Of a stretch of DNA of 64,000 nt, positions 24,789-34,700 are shown piece by piece (position 1 is the stretch's first letter; each line of letters opens with the position of its first letter). The stretch lies in assembly GCF_009712425.2 (NCBI RefSeq), contig NZ_VCJR02000003.1, forward strand, positions 1-64,000. The letters run 5' to 3'. Below the pieces are notes generated by a model. It ran no database searches. It worked only from the letters and a program-made list of their open reading frames with translations, and was not told the DNA's origin. The stretch is from Aquisalinus luteolus. GTDB taxonomy: Bacteria; Pseudomonadota; Alphaproteobacteria; Caulobacterales; Parvularculaceae. The translations under genes were made by a program, and so were the position numbers.

Positions 24789-26303
24789 TCAGCCATGGCT
24801 GGCCGGGGACTGTGCTGAAGACTGGGCAGGCATCCGGGCAGGTGTGCGGTCTTCAAGATCCGGTGGTGGTGGCGCGGCCTCGCCCTGCGGCAGGAGGGCA
24901 GCGCGGATTGCCTGCCACTCGGCGCTTTCGCTTATCGTGGTAGTGGTATCTCCACTGCTGTCATAAGGCTGTTGTGGCATTTGCATCTGCTCGGTCTGGT
25001 CGCCCGGCTTTTCATCCTCGCGCTCCACCGGTGCGTTATCGTCCGGGCTCACGGCTATCGATGCCAGTTTTTGCCACTGTCCCAGTGGATCGTTGAAATC
25101 GCGCGGGACGATGGCAGAGACGTCATTCCTGATGCGGCCCTGGTCCAGCAGTGCCTTGCGGCTGATGAGAGCCGAAATTCCGCTTTCATCACCGTTCGAT
25201 GCCGCCTTCAGGGCGTGCGTCAGCCGTTCGGCAGCCTTGCCGTCATCCGGTACCGTGACCTCTGTAAGGCCATTGTCCAGCAGAAGACCGATCCGTTCCG
25301 CATCATCAAGCAGGGCGCCATTGCGCCAGAACGTGCCGCCAAGGCCCTCGACAGGCCAGGTCGATGCAAAGCGCTGGGCGCGTACCGATATGCCATCGCC
25401 GAGGTAGGCTATGCGAAGCCCTGTATAGTCATTGCCACCCGTAAGGCGGCGCGGCAGACGCCACAGGCCGATTTTTTCACCGATCCTGAGGTCAGGCTCG
25501 CCGATCAGGCGCGCCTGGAAGGGCGGCACCTTGCGGCATACAGCGGCGAGCGCCTCTTCAGCCTTTTCCTGCGAACGAAAAACCCAGGTCCCGTCGAGCA
25601 GTGTCGTGCCCCGCGCGGGCAGGATCATTTCCCATGTACACGCCTCGCCGGCGACGCTCTCGGCGGCCCGGGGCGAGAACACCCCTTCCGCTGCCGCGTC
25701 GGCCGGTGTTGCGAACAGGGTATCGATTCCGCGTGGTATACAGCTGTCGGCGTTCTTTGCCGCGTCAATTGCGTCACGGATATCCTGCCAGCTGGCCCCA
25801 CGGCCAAAACTGACGAGGCCCGGCGTGTCATCGCTGAGCATGACCGACTTCATGCGGTGAAAGCTGAGGGGCAGGACATTGTCCCCGGTCGGCCTGTTGC
25901 GGCCAAAAGCGACACTCAGGCCACAATTGGCGGCGATGTCGATGAGGCGCGAGACGGCGTGGGCATCGCCGGGACACAGCACGGCCGGGCAGCCGGGAGC
26001 GATACCCTCATGCTCCCGGATCAGGCGGATCGCGAGTGGTTCGGCGGCACATTGATAGCGCAGGTCAGGTGCGAAGCTCAGCTCGTCAACCGCAATCGAC
26101 CTGTCCAGCTTTTCCAGACGGGCGATCAGGTCGGGGTCTTCATCGGCTTTCGTATAGATCGGGGCAGGGCCGGTCGCGAGCAGGGCTGGCAGGCCAAGCC
26201 TGTCCGCCAGCCAGTCACGCAGACGCCGTGTATCCCGGCGGCTTTGCTGGCCACGGCCTGTTGTGCCGCGCGTCGGCTGATCTTGTCCATGCGTTTCCAT
26301 ACC
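24789..26303 (-). CDS. FAD-linked oxidase-like protein with degenerate FAD site
   Basis: The 504-residue protein resembles FAD-binding PCMH-type oxidases: PAVLCPGDAHAVSRLIDIAANCGLSV, then LPLSFHRMKSVMLSDD and VSFGRGASWQDIRDAI match the usual strand order. The glycine-rich FAD loop (normally RGGGTS) reads FGRNRPTGDN, and the later glycine patch is also altered. FAD binding is doubtful. The last 90 residues are low-complexity and rich in Pro, Gln and Ser. Start choice is weak: ATG 26303 is used, but ATG 26378, directly after the receptor terminator, would add 25 residues. TusA follows six bases downstream. The function is unknown. Confidence 0.65.
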   Translation of the reverse strand, partial: GMETHGQDQPTRGTTGRGQQSRRDTRRLRDWLADRLGLPALLATGPAPIYTKADEDPDLIARLEKLDRSIAVDELSFAPDLRYQCAAEPLAIRLIREHEGIAPGCPAVLCPGDAHAVSRLIDIAANCGLSVAFGRNRPTGDNVLPLSFHRMKSVMLSDDTPGLVSFGRGASWQDIRDAIDAAKNADSCIPRGIDTLFATPADAAAEGVFSPRAAESVAGEACTWEMILPARGTTLLDGTWVFRSQEKAEEALAAVCRKVPPFQARLIGEPDLRIGEKIGLWRLPRRLTGGNDYTGLRIAYLGDGISVRAQRFASTWPVEGLGGTFWRNGALLDDAERIGLLLDNGLTEVTVPDDGKAAERLTHALKAASNGDESGISALISRKALLDQGRIRNDVSAIVPRDFNDPLGQWQKLASIAVSPDDNAPVEREDEKPGDQTEQMQMPQQPYDSSGDTTTTISESAEWQAIRAALLPQGEAAPPPPDLEDRTPARMPAQSSAQSPASHG

Positions 26304-26378
26304 GTCCCATACACGCGCTGTGTCGGCTTGCGATGTCAACTCTCTGGCCCCTTCCAGCCGCCGAAGTGCGCGGACCAT

Positions 26379-26411
26379 AAAAGAAAAACGCCCCTCCGTC
26401 AGGGAGGGGCG
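26379..26411 (-). terminator. rho-independent terminator of the second TonB receptor gene
   Basis: A perfect 9-bp stem CGCCCCTCC/GGAGGGGCG with a 5-base loop is followed on the minus strand by TTTTTCTTTT. It ends the leftward receptor transcript. Confidence 0.92.
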
Positions 26412-26447
26412 CTGTATTTGGTGAAAACTAGCCTGATAGGTCAGGGG

Positions 26448-28931
26448 CTAGAAATCGGCTTTTAGCGTTACGCCATAGGTGCGTTGGGCGCCGAGGAAGG
26501 CGTTCCAGCTGCCCGTCTGCAGCGGAGCGTCGAAACCGACTTGGGTATAGTACTCGTCAAACAGGTTCTTGCCCCAAAGCTCGACGCTGAACGGGCTGTC
26601 CATCGGCGACAGCACGATGCGGCCGTTCACGATGCCGAAACCTTCCTGATACTTGGCAGCATCGAGGTCGGAACCGGTGTTGTAGTCGCTGACATAACGG
26701 CCCTCGACGTGGAAGATCGCGTTCAGCGTTTCGGCGAGGACGGTCTCGTAGGTGACACCGAGATTGCCGTAGAATTCCGGCGACAGGGTCATCTGCTCAC
26801 CGGCCAGCACAGCCTGGTCGATGTCCTCGCCATACTCGGCCTTGATGTAGGCACCGCCACCGGTGATGCTCAGGCCTTCAATGCCCGGATCCCAGAGGAA
26901 GTCGAGCTCGACACCCGTCGCTGTGGCTTCTGCCACGTTTTCGACAACGAAGCGCGTGCCGAGGAAGGAGTTGAGCTGGAAGTCCTCGATGTCCTGATGG
27001 AAGGCGGCGAGGTTGGCGACCAGCGTGCCTTCGGCAAGAACGCTCTTCAGGCCGGCTTCATAGGAATTGATCTTTTCCGGACGGAAAGAAGTATCGTCGT
27101 TCGTGCCATCGAGCACGAGCGGGTCGCGGTCGAGGTTGAAGCCGCCAGCCTTGAACGAGTTCGCATAGGACACGTAGCCGGTGACATTGTCAGACAGGTC
27201 CTTGCTGAATTTGACGGTACCGGAAATTTCCTCGTCGCTGCGCTCGAAGTCATAGGGCGCATCGTCATAGCGGTCGTCCGTCCAGTTCAGGCAGTAGAAT
27301 GGCTGGATGCTCGGGAACAGCGGCGCGAGTGCCGGTGCACCGGACGCGAAAGCCTGGGCACCTGTCGCCCCGCCAAGAGCGGCCTGGGGCTGGGTGAAGA
27401 ACTCGCAGCCATTGGTGGAAATGGTGTCAAAGTCCGATACCAGTTCCTTGTCTTCCTGCGTGTAACGCAGACCGAAGGTCAGGCGGCTGGTGTCGTTGAT
27501 GTGCCAGGTATTGTTCGTGAACAGAGCAAAACTCTCGGCAGTCTGATTATAGACATCGCCATTCATGCCAGCGCCCGTCGGATAGAGCGGTGCAGGGTAG
27601 AGGGCGGAAAGTCCGCCTGCAGCGATCAGGTCGCCGAGGAAGGTCGAAGTAGGACCGGTCGAGTTGGTCAGGATACCCGGGATCTGAGTGCCGCTGCCAA
27701 GGACGTTCGCAGACACGAGCAGGTTGAGATACGGGCCATAGGCCGGGCCCGTGCGCAGGGCATCGCGACGTTCAAGGTCTTCATCGGAATAGAAACCGCC
27801 GACCATCCAGTCGAGATTGTCGGTCGAGCCGGCAAGACGCAGTTCCTGGGTAAAGACCTCGAAGCTCGCGCCGTTATCATCCTGGTTGCGATAGGCGATA
27901 TCGACGGTCGTGAAGTCGACGTCCTGGGCAACATCGGAATTCCAGTCCCGCCATGCGGTGACGGAAGTGAGCGTGCCATAGCCAAGATCCCAGTCGATTT
28001 CAGCCGACAGGCCCTGGTCGGTAATGTCCTGTGCGGTAGAGCGGTTGGAGTAGGCAAGACGCTCTTCCGGGTCGGCCGGGTTCATGACTGCAGGCTGGCC
28101 GCCATTCAGGGCCAGCAGGAAGGCCGCCGTCGGGCCGGTTTCGACCTGAACGCCGGTACAGCAATCTTCAGTGCGCTCCGTCCAGTCGCCGATCAGGCGA
28201 ATGGACAGCGCGTCATTCGGTTCAAACAGCAACTGGCCGCGCAGGCTGCTGTAATCGGAGGTGTAGCTTTCTTCCAGCGTACGCGGACCATTGCCGGTTT
28301 CAACATCCATCAGGCCATCGCGCTCCTGGATGACACCGAACAGGCGGAAAGCCGCAGTCTGGGCTTCATTGCCGCCGGTCACATAGCCCTGATAGCGCTG
28401 CAGGCCGAGATTGCCGAGGGTAACCTCTGCACCAGCGCCGAACTCATAGTCAGGCGCCTTCGTGATGACGTTGATAACACCGGCAGACGTGTTCTTGCCG
28501 AAAACCGTGCCCTGCGGGCCGCGCAGAACCTCGACACGCTCGATCTCGCCGAGATCGCTGAAGGCGATGGAGTTGCGCGAGCGGTAGACACCGTCGATCA
28601 CGACGCCGACAGAGCTTTCAAGGCCCGGATTGTCGCCGACTGTACCGATGCCGCGGATGCGGGCGGTGGTGGAGGCTTCGGAGGACGTCGAGGTGACCAT
28701 CAGGCCGGGCGTGATGCTGATCAGGTCCTTGATGTCGGCCACACCGGAGCGGTCGAGCTGCTCCTCGCTGAGGGCCGTGACCGAAATCGGAACATCCTGG
28801 ATGTTCTCTTCGCGCTTTTGCGCCGTGACGGTGATGATATCGACTTGCGCAGCGGCTGGCAGGGCCGGTGCCGCGATGGCAACGGCAATGGCAGCAGCGG
28901 ACGGGCCTTTCAGCCAGTGAAACTTTTTCAT
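26448..28931 (-). CDS. TonB-dependent outer membrane receptor
   Basis: The 827-residue protein starts with a signal peptide ending PAAAQ (about residue 29). A TonB box DIITVTAQKRE follows, then a plug with NIQDVPISVTALSEEQL, RIRGIGTVGDNPGLE and VEVLRGPQGTVFGKNTSAGVINV. The 22-strand-type barrel ends in the terminal Phe of VTLKADF. The plug wording is that of the large sphingomonad/caulobacterial group of receptors with mostly unknown ligands. It is a single-gene transcript with its own terminator. No binding protein or inner-membrane transporter is adjacent, so the ligand cannot be inferred. Confidence 0.95.
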   Translation of the reverse strand: MKKFHWLKGPSAAAIAVAIAAPALPAAAQVDIITVTAQKREENIQDVPISVTALSEEQLDRSGVADIKDLISITPGLMVTSTSSEASTTARIRGIGTVGDNPGLESSVGVVIDGVYRSRNSIAFSDLGEIERVEVLRGPQGTVFGKNTSAGVINVITKAPDYEFGAGAEVTLGNLGLQRYQGYVTGGNEAQTAAFRLFGVIQERDGLMDVETGNGPRTLEESYTSDYSSLRGQLLFEPNDALSIRLIGDWTERTEDCCTGVQVETGPTAAFLLALNGGQPAVMNPADPEERLAYSNRSTAQDITDQGLSAEIDWDLGYGTLTSVTAWRDWNSDVAQDVDFTTVDIAYRNQDDNGASFEVFTQELRLAGSTDNLDWMVGGFYSDEDLERRDALRTGPAYGPYLNLLVSANVLGSGTQIPGILTNSTGPTSTFLGDLIAAGGLSALYPAPLYPTGAGMNGDVYNQTAESFALFTNNTWHINDTSRLTFGLRYTQEDKELVSDFDTISTNGCEFFTQPQAALGGATGAQAFASGAPALAPLFPSIQPFYCLNWTDDRYDDAPYDFERSDEEISGTVKFSKDLSDNVTGYVSYANSFKAGGFNLDRDPLVLDGTNDDTSFRPEKINSYEAGLKSVLAEGTLVANLAAFHQDIEDFQLNSFLGTRFVVENVAEATATGVELDFLWDPGIEGLSITGGGAYIKAEYGEDIDQAVLAGEQMTLSPEFYGNLGVTYETVLAETLNAIFHVEGRYVSDYNTGSDLDAAKYQEGFGIVNGRIVLSPMDSPFSVELWGKNLFDEYYTQVGFDAPLQTGSWNAFLGAQRTYGVTLKADF

Positions 28932-29072
28932 GCAATCCTCCCTATGGACCTATGTTCGCGATTTGCTCGCATCAGCGGCTTATTAGCCTGCTGTCTCATA
29001 AAATAATGCGGGTGCGGGCAGCTAGGCAATGAATCCATGCAGCTGAAGGGCAGTTAACGCCCTCAGTACACA

Positions 29073-29125
29073 ATAAAAAATCAGCAGCGGCCAAAGTTGT
29101 GGCAGTACTGCAACTATGGCCGCTG
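29073..29125 (-). terminator. rho-independent terminator of the slipin gene
   Basis: A long hairpin with 15-base arms (29085-29099 and 29111-29125, one mismatch) is followed on the minus strand, a few bases on, by a run of six T and TATT. It ends the NfeD-slipin transcript. Confidence 0.85.
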
Positions 29126-29155
29126 AAATATTAGGATGGCTGATATTATACGCGT

Positions 29156-29917
29156 CTAAGGCTGAGGGTCGTGTTTCAGCATGCCCTTCAATTCGTCCAT
29201 GGAGAACGGGAAGACGATCGTATTTGTCCGGTCTGACGCAATTTCCTGAAGCGTATTCAGGTAACGCAGCTGCATCGCATTGCTCTGGCTGGAGAGGACT
29301 TCACCGGCTTCGGCCAGCTTTGCGGCAGCCTGGAATTCGCCTTCGGCGGAGATCACGCGGGCGCGGCGCTCCCGCTCTGCTTCGGCCTGCTTGGCAATGG
29401 CGCGGATCATGGACTGGTCGACGTCGACATGCTTGATCTCGACATTGGCGACCTTGATGCCCCAGGCCTCTGTCTGGGCGTCGAGGATTTCCTGGATGTC
29501 GTGGTTGAGCTTGTCACGCTCCTGAAGCATCTCGTCGAGCTCGTGTTTACCGAGTACGGACCGCAGGGTTGTCTGGGCCAGCTGGCTGGTTGCAGCCATG
29601 TAGTTCTCGACCTGAACAACCGCTTTGACCGAGTCGATGACGCGATAATAGATGACGGCGTTGACCTTCACCGAGACGTTGTCTCGGGAAATGACGTCCT
29701 GGGACGGCACGTCATGGACGAGGGTGCGCATGTCGACCTTGCGCAGTGTCTGGATGAACGGGATCAGCAGGATCAGGCCGGGACCGCTCGCCTTCTTGCC
29801 AACGCGGCCGAGGGTGAAGATGACGCCTCGCTCGTATTCTTTCAGTACCTTGACGATCGAGGTGATGAGAAACAGCGCAATGCCGAGTACCGGGATTAAG
29901 ATGCTGAGTCCTGCCAT
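29156..29917 (-). CDS. slipin, SPFH/stomatin-like membrane protein
   Basis: The 253-residue protein has one N-terminal membrane segment (about 5-22) and an SPFH/band-7 domain beginning [13 protein letters not shown]. Family features include [19 protein letters not shown], the [14 protein letters not shown] segment, and a coiled C-terminal part with [16 protein letters not shown]. Slipins form oligomeric rings at membranes and are typically paired with an NfeD-type protease. That gene lies directly upstream in the same operon (21-base gap). It probably works in membrane organisation or quality control. Confidence 0.95.
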   Translation of the reverse strand: MAGLSILIPVLGIALFLITSIVKVLKEYERGVIFTLGRVGKKASGPGLILLIPFIQTLRKVDMRTLVHDVPSQDVISRDNVSVKVNAVIYYRVIDSVKAVVQVENYMAATSQLAQTTLRSVLGKHELDEMLQERDKLNHDIQEILDAQTEAWGIKVANVEIKHVDVDQSMIRAIAKQAEAERERRARVISAEGEFQAAAKLAEAGEVLSSQSNAMQLRYLNTLQEIASDRTNTIVFPFSMDELKGMLKHDPQP

Positions 29918-29938
29918 GATATTTCCTGCCTTCTGCTG

Positions 29939-31468
29939 TTAGCTGTTCTGGCTGCCCAGTCCCGGGACGAAGCGGGACAGGGAAGCGGAATTGTTCTGAA
30001 CCGGTTTGACGTCAAGGACGAGGCCGTCGATCTCCACGACCTTGATCTTGTCGCCGGCCTTGAGCGGTGCTTTCGACCGTGCTTTCCACGTTTCACCATC
30101 GACGAGCACAAGCCCGGTGCCTTTTTCGTTGTTCCATTCGACGACCGAACCTTCCAGCTTGCGGATATTCTCGGCGCCGGTCAGCGGCCGGTGACTGCGC
30201 GAGCGCACGATCGCGATGAGAACCATGGCGAGGAACGCGCCGGTAAACGAAAGGATGGTGATGATCACCAGCGGCGAAATCCGGAACTGTTCGGGGAACA
30301 GGAAGTATAATCCCCCGCCGAACAGGGCGAGGCCCGCAAGGCCCGATATGCCGAATGTGGGCGTGTATGCCTCCAGCACGATCAATATCACCCCGACAGC
30401 CATGAAGCCGAAAAAGAGCGCGTTATGGGGCAGGATCGAGAAGGAATAGAATGCCAGCAACAGGCAGATGACGCCAAGTGCGCCGGGGAAGATCGATCCC
30501 GGATTCCAGATTTCAGCCGTGATGCCCAGCGTGCCGAGGGACAGCAGGATCGCGGCGACGTTCGGATCGGCGAAAAAGGCGAGGAATTTTTCCCAGAATT
30601 GCGGCTCGACGCGCGTCAGCTGGATATCGGCGGTGCTGATCGTGACGTCGCCACTGGCGGTCTCCACCACCATGCCGTCAATTTGTGCCAGCAGGTCATC
30701 AAGATCATCGGCGACCAGGTCGATCACGCCAAGCTCCAGCGCTTCGTTAGAGGTGACGCTGACTGCTTCCCGAACGGCGCGTTCTGCCCAGTCGGCATTG
30801 CGGCCACGCTTTTCGGCGAGGGAACGGATATAGGCAACGGCATCGTTGATCGCCTTGGCGCGCATGGCGTCGTCATTGGCAAGGGCAGGGGTCTGGGATT
30901 GGGGCGCGGGTTCATCCGATGAAGCAGTGTCCTCTTCAGCGGTTGCATCCTCGCCAGGTTCTTCTTGTGCAGGCGTGCCGTCGTCCGAACCTTCTTCCTC
31001 GGAGGCCGGATCGACCGGCGTTTCGAACGGTTCGCCACCCCCGCCGCCACCGATTTCAACCGGCGTAGCGGCACCGGTATTGGTTGCCGGTGCCATGGCG
31101 GAGACATGGGCCGAGTACATGATATACAGGCCGGCACTGGCGGAGCGCGATCCCTGCGGGGATACATAAGTGACAACCGGCACGTCCGATCCGAGGATCG
31201 ACTTGACGATATCCATCATGGATGTGACGAGCCCGCCGGGCGTGTCGATCTCTATAATGACAAGGTCAGTGCCATTCTCGCCAGCAAGGGCGATCTCACG
31301 GGACAGATATTCGGCAGATGTCGGCGTGACGGGACCGTTCAGGTCGAGGATGATGCCCGTATTGTCCGGCTGCGCGGTCAGTGAGGGGATGGCATTCGCC
31401 ATCAGCGACAGGATGCCAAGGGCAATCATGCCCACACAGATCGATTGCCAGATCTTACGTATCATCAT
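29939..31468 (-). CDS. NfeD family membrane serine protease with acidic linker
   Basis: The 509-residue protein has a signal/anchor segment, then a ClpP-class serine protease domain (DGPV-like LDLNGPVTP, EIDTPGG, nucleophile Ser in GSRSASAGLYIM). Several membrane segments (about 300-420) follow, and a C-terminal NfeD OB-fold (about 430-490). Between the nucleophile and the KAINDAVAYIRSLA segment lies a low-complexity, Glu/Asp/Pro-rich insert of about 60 residues. In archaeal homologues the second catalytic residue is a Lys in this part. The known partner is a slipin, encoded next in the operon; the protease cleaves its C-terminus. The start ATG 31468 follows GGGCGGG; an ATG codon three bases further on is equally possible. 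Confidence 0.93.
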   Translation of the reverse strand: MMIRKIWQSICVGMIALGILSLMANAIPSLTAQPDNTGIILDLNGPVTPTSAEYLSREIALAGENGTDLVIIEIDTPGGLVTSMMDIVKSILGSDVPVVTYVSPQGSRSASAGLYIMYSAHVSAMAPATNTGAATPVEIGGGGGGEPFETPVDPASEEEGSDDGTPAQEEPGEDATAEEDTASSDEPAPQSQTPALANDDAMRAKAINDAVAYIRSLAEKRGRNADWAERAVREAVSVTSNEALELGVIDLVADDLDDLLAQIDGMVVETASGDVTISTADIQLTRVEPQFWEKFLAFFADPNVAAILLSLGTLGITAEIWNPGSIFPGALGVICLLLAFYSFSILPHNALFFGFMAVGVILIVLEAYTPTFGISGLAGLALFGGGLYFLFPEQFRISPLVIITILSFTGAFLAMVLIAIVRSRSHRPLTGAENIRKLEGSVVEWNNEKGTGLVLVDGETWKARSKAPLKAGDKIKVVEIDGLVLDVKPVQNNSASLSRFVPGLGSQNS

Positions 31469-31610
31469 TTCCCGCCCCACTACTCTCATCCACTGAAGAT
31501 AAGCGTTTTCAGGTCTCGTTCAATATCTTTCCCTCGGTAAGCGCCTGAACAGGGGAGTTGCCGAACTGCAACACTGTTCGCTCCTGTGGAACATTTCGCA
31601 GTGATAGATG

Positions 31611-31626
31611 GTGACAGAACTGTCAC
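31611..31626. promoter_or_regulatory. perfect inverted repeat upstream of the third TonB receptor gene
   Basis: GTGACAG-AA-CTGTCAC is a perfect 7-bp inverted repeat in the 251-base gap between the divergent NfeD and receptor genes. The right half, CTGTCAC followed after four bases by CGATAAC, also loosely resembles a PhoB half-site pair. It is likely an operator for one or both genes. Confidence 0.4.
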
Positions 31627-31719
31627 AAAGCGATAACTTTTGTGCGGAGCAACATCACCTGACGTAATATCGCGGAATTGGCCACGTTATGCGTTATTTG
31701 TACTATTTTGAGGGTAAAA

Positions 31720-34700
31720 ATGACCGATAATTTCAAGAAGTCCATCCTGACATCTTCCGCCATCGCCCTTCTGGCCATAATGTCCGTTCCTGCCGCTACG
31801 GCGCAGGACGATGACAGTGCCGAAGCTGACAGCGGCGACACGATCACAATCACTGGTTCGCGGATTGCTAGAGATCCCAATACTATCGCGCCGGTACCTG
31901 TGCAGTCGGTGGATTCTGAAGACATCATGCTTTCCGGTGAGTTCTCCCTGACCGATGTTGTGAAGGATATTCCGGCTCTCAACAGCTCTACATCGACAGA
32001 GAGCTCTATCGACAGTGGCTTTGCTGCGGGTGCCAACGTTCTCAACCTGCGCGGTCTGGGGTCGGCCCGTACGCTGGTTCTGGTTGACGGCCGTCGTCAT
32101 GTCGGCGGTGTTGGCGGCTCTTCGGCAGTGGATATCGGCTCCATCCCGGCTGGTCTTGTCGAGCGCGTCGAGGTTCTGACCGGCGGTGCCTCCGCCGTTT
32201 ACGGTTCCGATGCCGTGACAGGCGTCGTCAACTTCATCCTGAAAGATGACTTCGAAGGCTTCGATATCAACTTCTATACCGGACGTTCCAGCAAGGGCGA
32301 TGGTCAACAGTATTCTGTCTCCGCCCTGTACGGCAAGAATTTCGCCGATGGTCGCGGTAATTTCACGATCGGCGCGGATATTCGTACAGATGATGGTCTG
32401 AAGATCGGCGATCGCGATTTTACTCGTGGTATCGATGGTCCGTGGACGGACTGGGTCAACCCGGCTCTTCGCTTTCAGCAAGGCGACATCACCGGTGCGA
32501 CACCGAACTTTGCGCAATACTATAACTACGCCAATACCGGCCTGTTCAATTATGGCCTGAACATTCCCTCTGCAGCATCGTTCATTGCCAACTACGAGGC
32601 TGAATTCGGCACAACCCCGACGTTGACATCCGAGGAACAGGCGCTGATCGAACGTGCGCAGAATGCCCCGCCGCGGGCAATCCTGCCAGGCTTCGTCTTC
32701 TCGATCACCTCCGGCAACGGCCTGATCATCCCGGGCAACCCGTATACTTTCGCGGGCTTCGATCCGGAAGAGCCGATTGACCTCGATGGTAACGGCACGC
32801 CGGATTGTCTCGATTCATTTGTCGGCTACAACTCCGTCTTCGGCGCCGCATCATTTGGTGTTGTAGGCGGCTGCTGGCAATCGGTCGGTGACGGTACTTA
32901 TCGTCCGTATGACAACGGCCTTGTTGCCGGTAACTTCAACGGCTTTGGTGGTGACAGCGTATTTGACACAGACAATCAGTATCTGATCGTGCCGGAGGAC
33001 AAGTACACGTTCAACTTCACGACCGATTATGAGCTGACGCCGGATCACACCCTGTTCCTTGAGGGCAAGTATTCCTACTCGGAAGTTCTTTCAAACGGTG
33101 GCCAGCCGTTCTTCGACCTGCTGTTTGGTGCGCCGGACAACCCCTTCATTCCGGATGTATTCCAGGATACTGCAGACGCATACGGCGGTATCGCAATCAC
33201 GGCGGACCCTTCCTACCTGCGTCAAACCCCGAACAAGGACGAACGTGAAACCATGCGATTCGTCGCTGGCATCGAGGGCAAGACGATATTCGACTGGGAC
33301 TACGAAGTCTCTGCCGTATATGGCAAGTTCAAGCGTGAAGGTACCGACCGCGAGGCTCTGGCGACCCTGATCACTGACCGCTTCTATGCTGCTATCGATG
33401 CCGTCATCGATCCGGCGACGGGCGAAGCAGCGTGCCGTGTCGATGTCGATCCGTCAGTTACACCGCCGACGACACCATTCGATATCCCGGTGACCGATCC
33501 CGGCGTCTACTCCTTCACCCCGGGGGCAGGGCAATGTGTGCCGCTTAATATCTGGGCAGGCCGTTCCGGTGTAACCCCTGAGGCGCTGGACTTCATCCTT
33601 GCAGAAGACGACAAGACGACGACCGAACTGGAGCAGTTTGTATTCTCTGCCTACGTTACTGGTGATTCTTCGCCGTTCTTCGAACTGCCCGCCGGTCCTG
33701 TGGACTTTGCTGCTGGTGTCGAATATCGCGATGAATCCTCCGAGACCACTTACAGCGACCTGCGTCTCGGTATCCTGCCGTCCGAATCGCCCTTTGCTGG
33801 CCAGAATATCCGCGACGTATCGGGCAACCGGTCGCTGTTGTTCCGCCCGGCCCTTGGCTATTCCAATGGTGGTGGTCAGTATGATGTCTACGAGGGCTAT
33901 GTTGAAGCCTCAGTACCGCTGCTCAGCGGCGTAGCACTCGCCGAAGAACTGAGTGTCGGTGGTGCTTATCGTATTGCTGACTATTCTTCTGTGGGAACGC
34001 AGCAGACCTGGCAGCTTCAGGCAAACTGGGCTCCTGTGGAAGATCTGCGCTTCCGGGCAACCTTCGCCGAAATCGTTCGTGCACCAAACATCACGGAGCT
34101 GGCTCAGCCACAGCTTGGCACGACTTTCCGGCCGGACGATCCCTGTGATGCTTCGCGTATCGACAGCTATGGCGACCTTGCCTCGAACGTTCAGGCAAAC
34201 TGTATCTCAGACCTGCGCTCTGTCGGCCTGACAGATGCAGACCTGTTCGACAGCAATGGAGACTATATCTTCCAGGACCCGCTGTCGGCTGCTTTCGGTG
34301 GTACCGAATCGGGTAACCCAAATCTGTTGGAAGAGACGGCCAAGACCTATACCCTTGGCTTCGTATTCCAGCCGCGTTTTGTCGAAGGACTTACGCTCTC
34401 TGCCGACTACTGGAACTTCGAAATCGAAGAAGCTATCACCACCCCGTCCAGTCAGAACATCGTCGATGCCTGTTACACGGCGTCCAGTCTGGAGAACAGC
34501 TTCTGTGACCTGTTCACCCGTCAGGACAATCCAGGTTCGCTGCAGTTCGGTGGTTTCAACTCTTTGGCCGTTCAACCAATCAACTATGCGAAGTATGAGG
34601 TTGCGGGTATCGATTATGCTGCTACCTACGATTTCGCTCTCGGCTCTAACGATTTCAGTGTTGCGGTTCAGGCGACCCAGAACGACACGATCGACTATTT

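Noticed and set aside
26484-29006. 840-codon open frame on the plus strand opposite the second TonB receptor gene
   Set aside because: The minus strand encodes a clear TonB receptor with signal peptide, plug and terminal Phe. The plus-strand frame has no recognisable domain and is a product of GC-rich codon bias.
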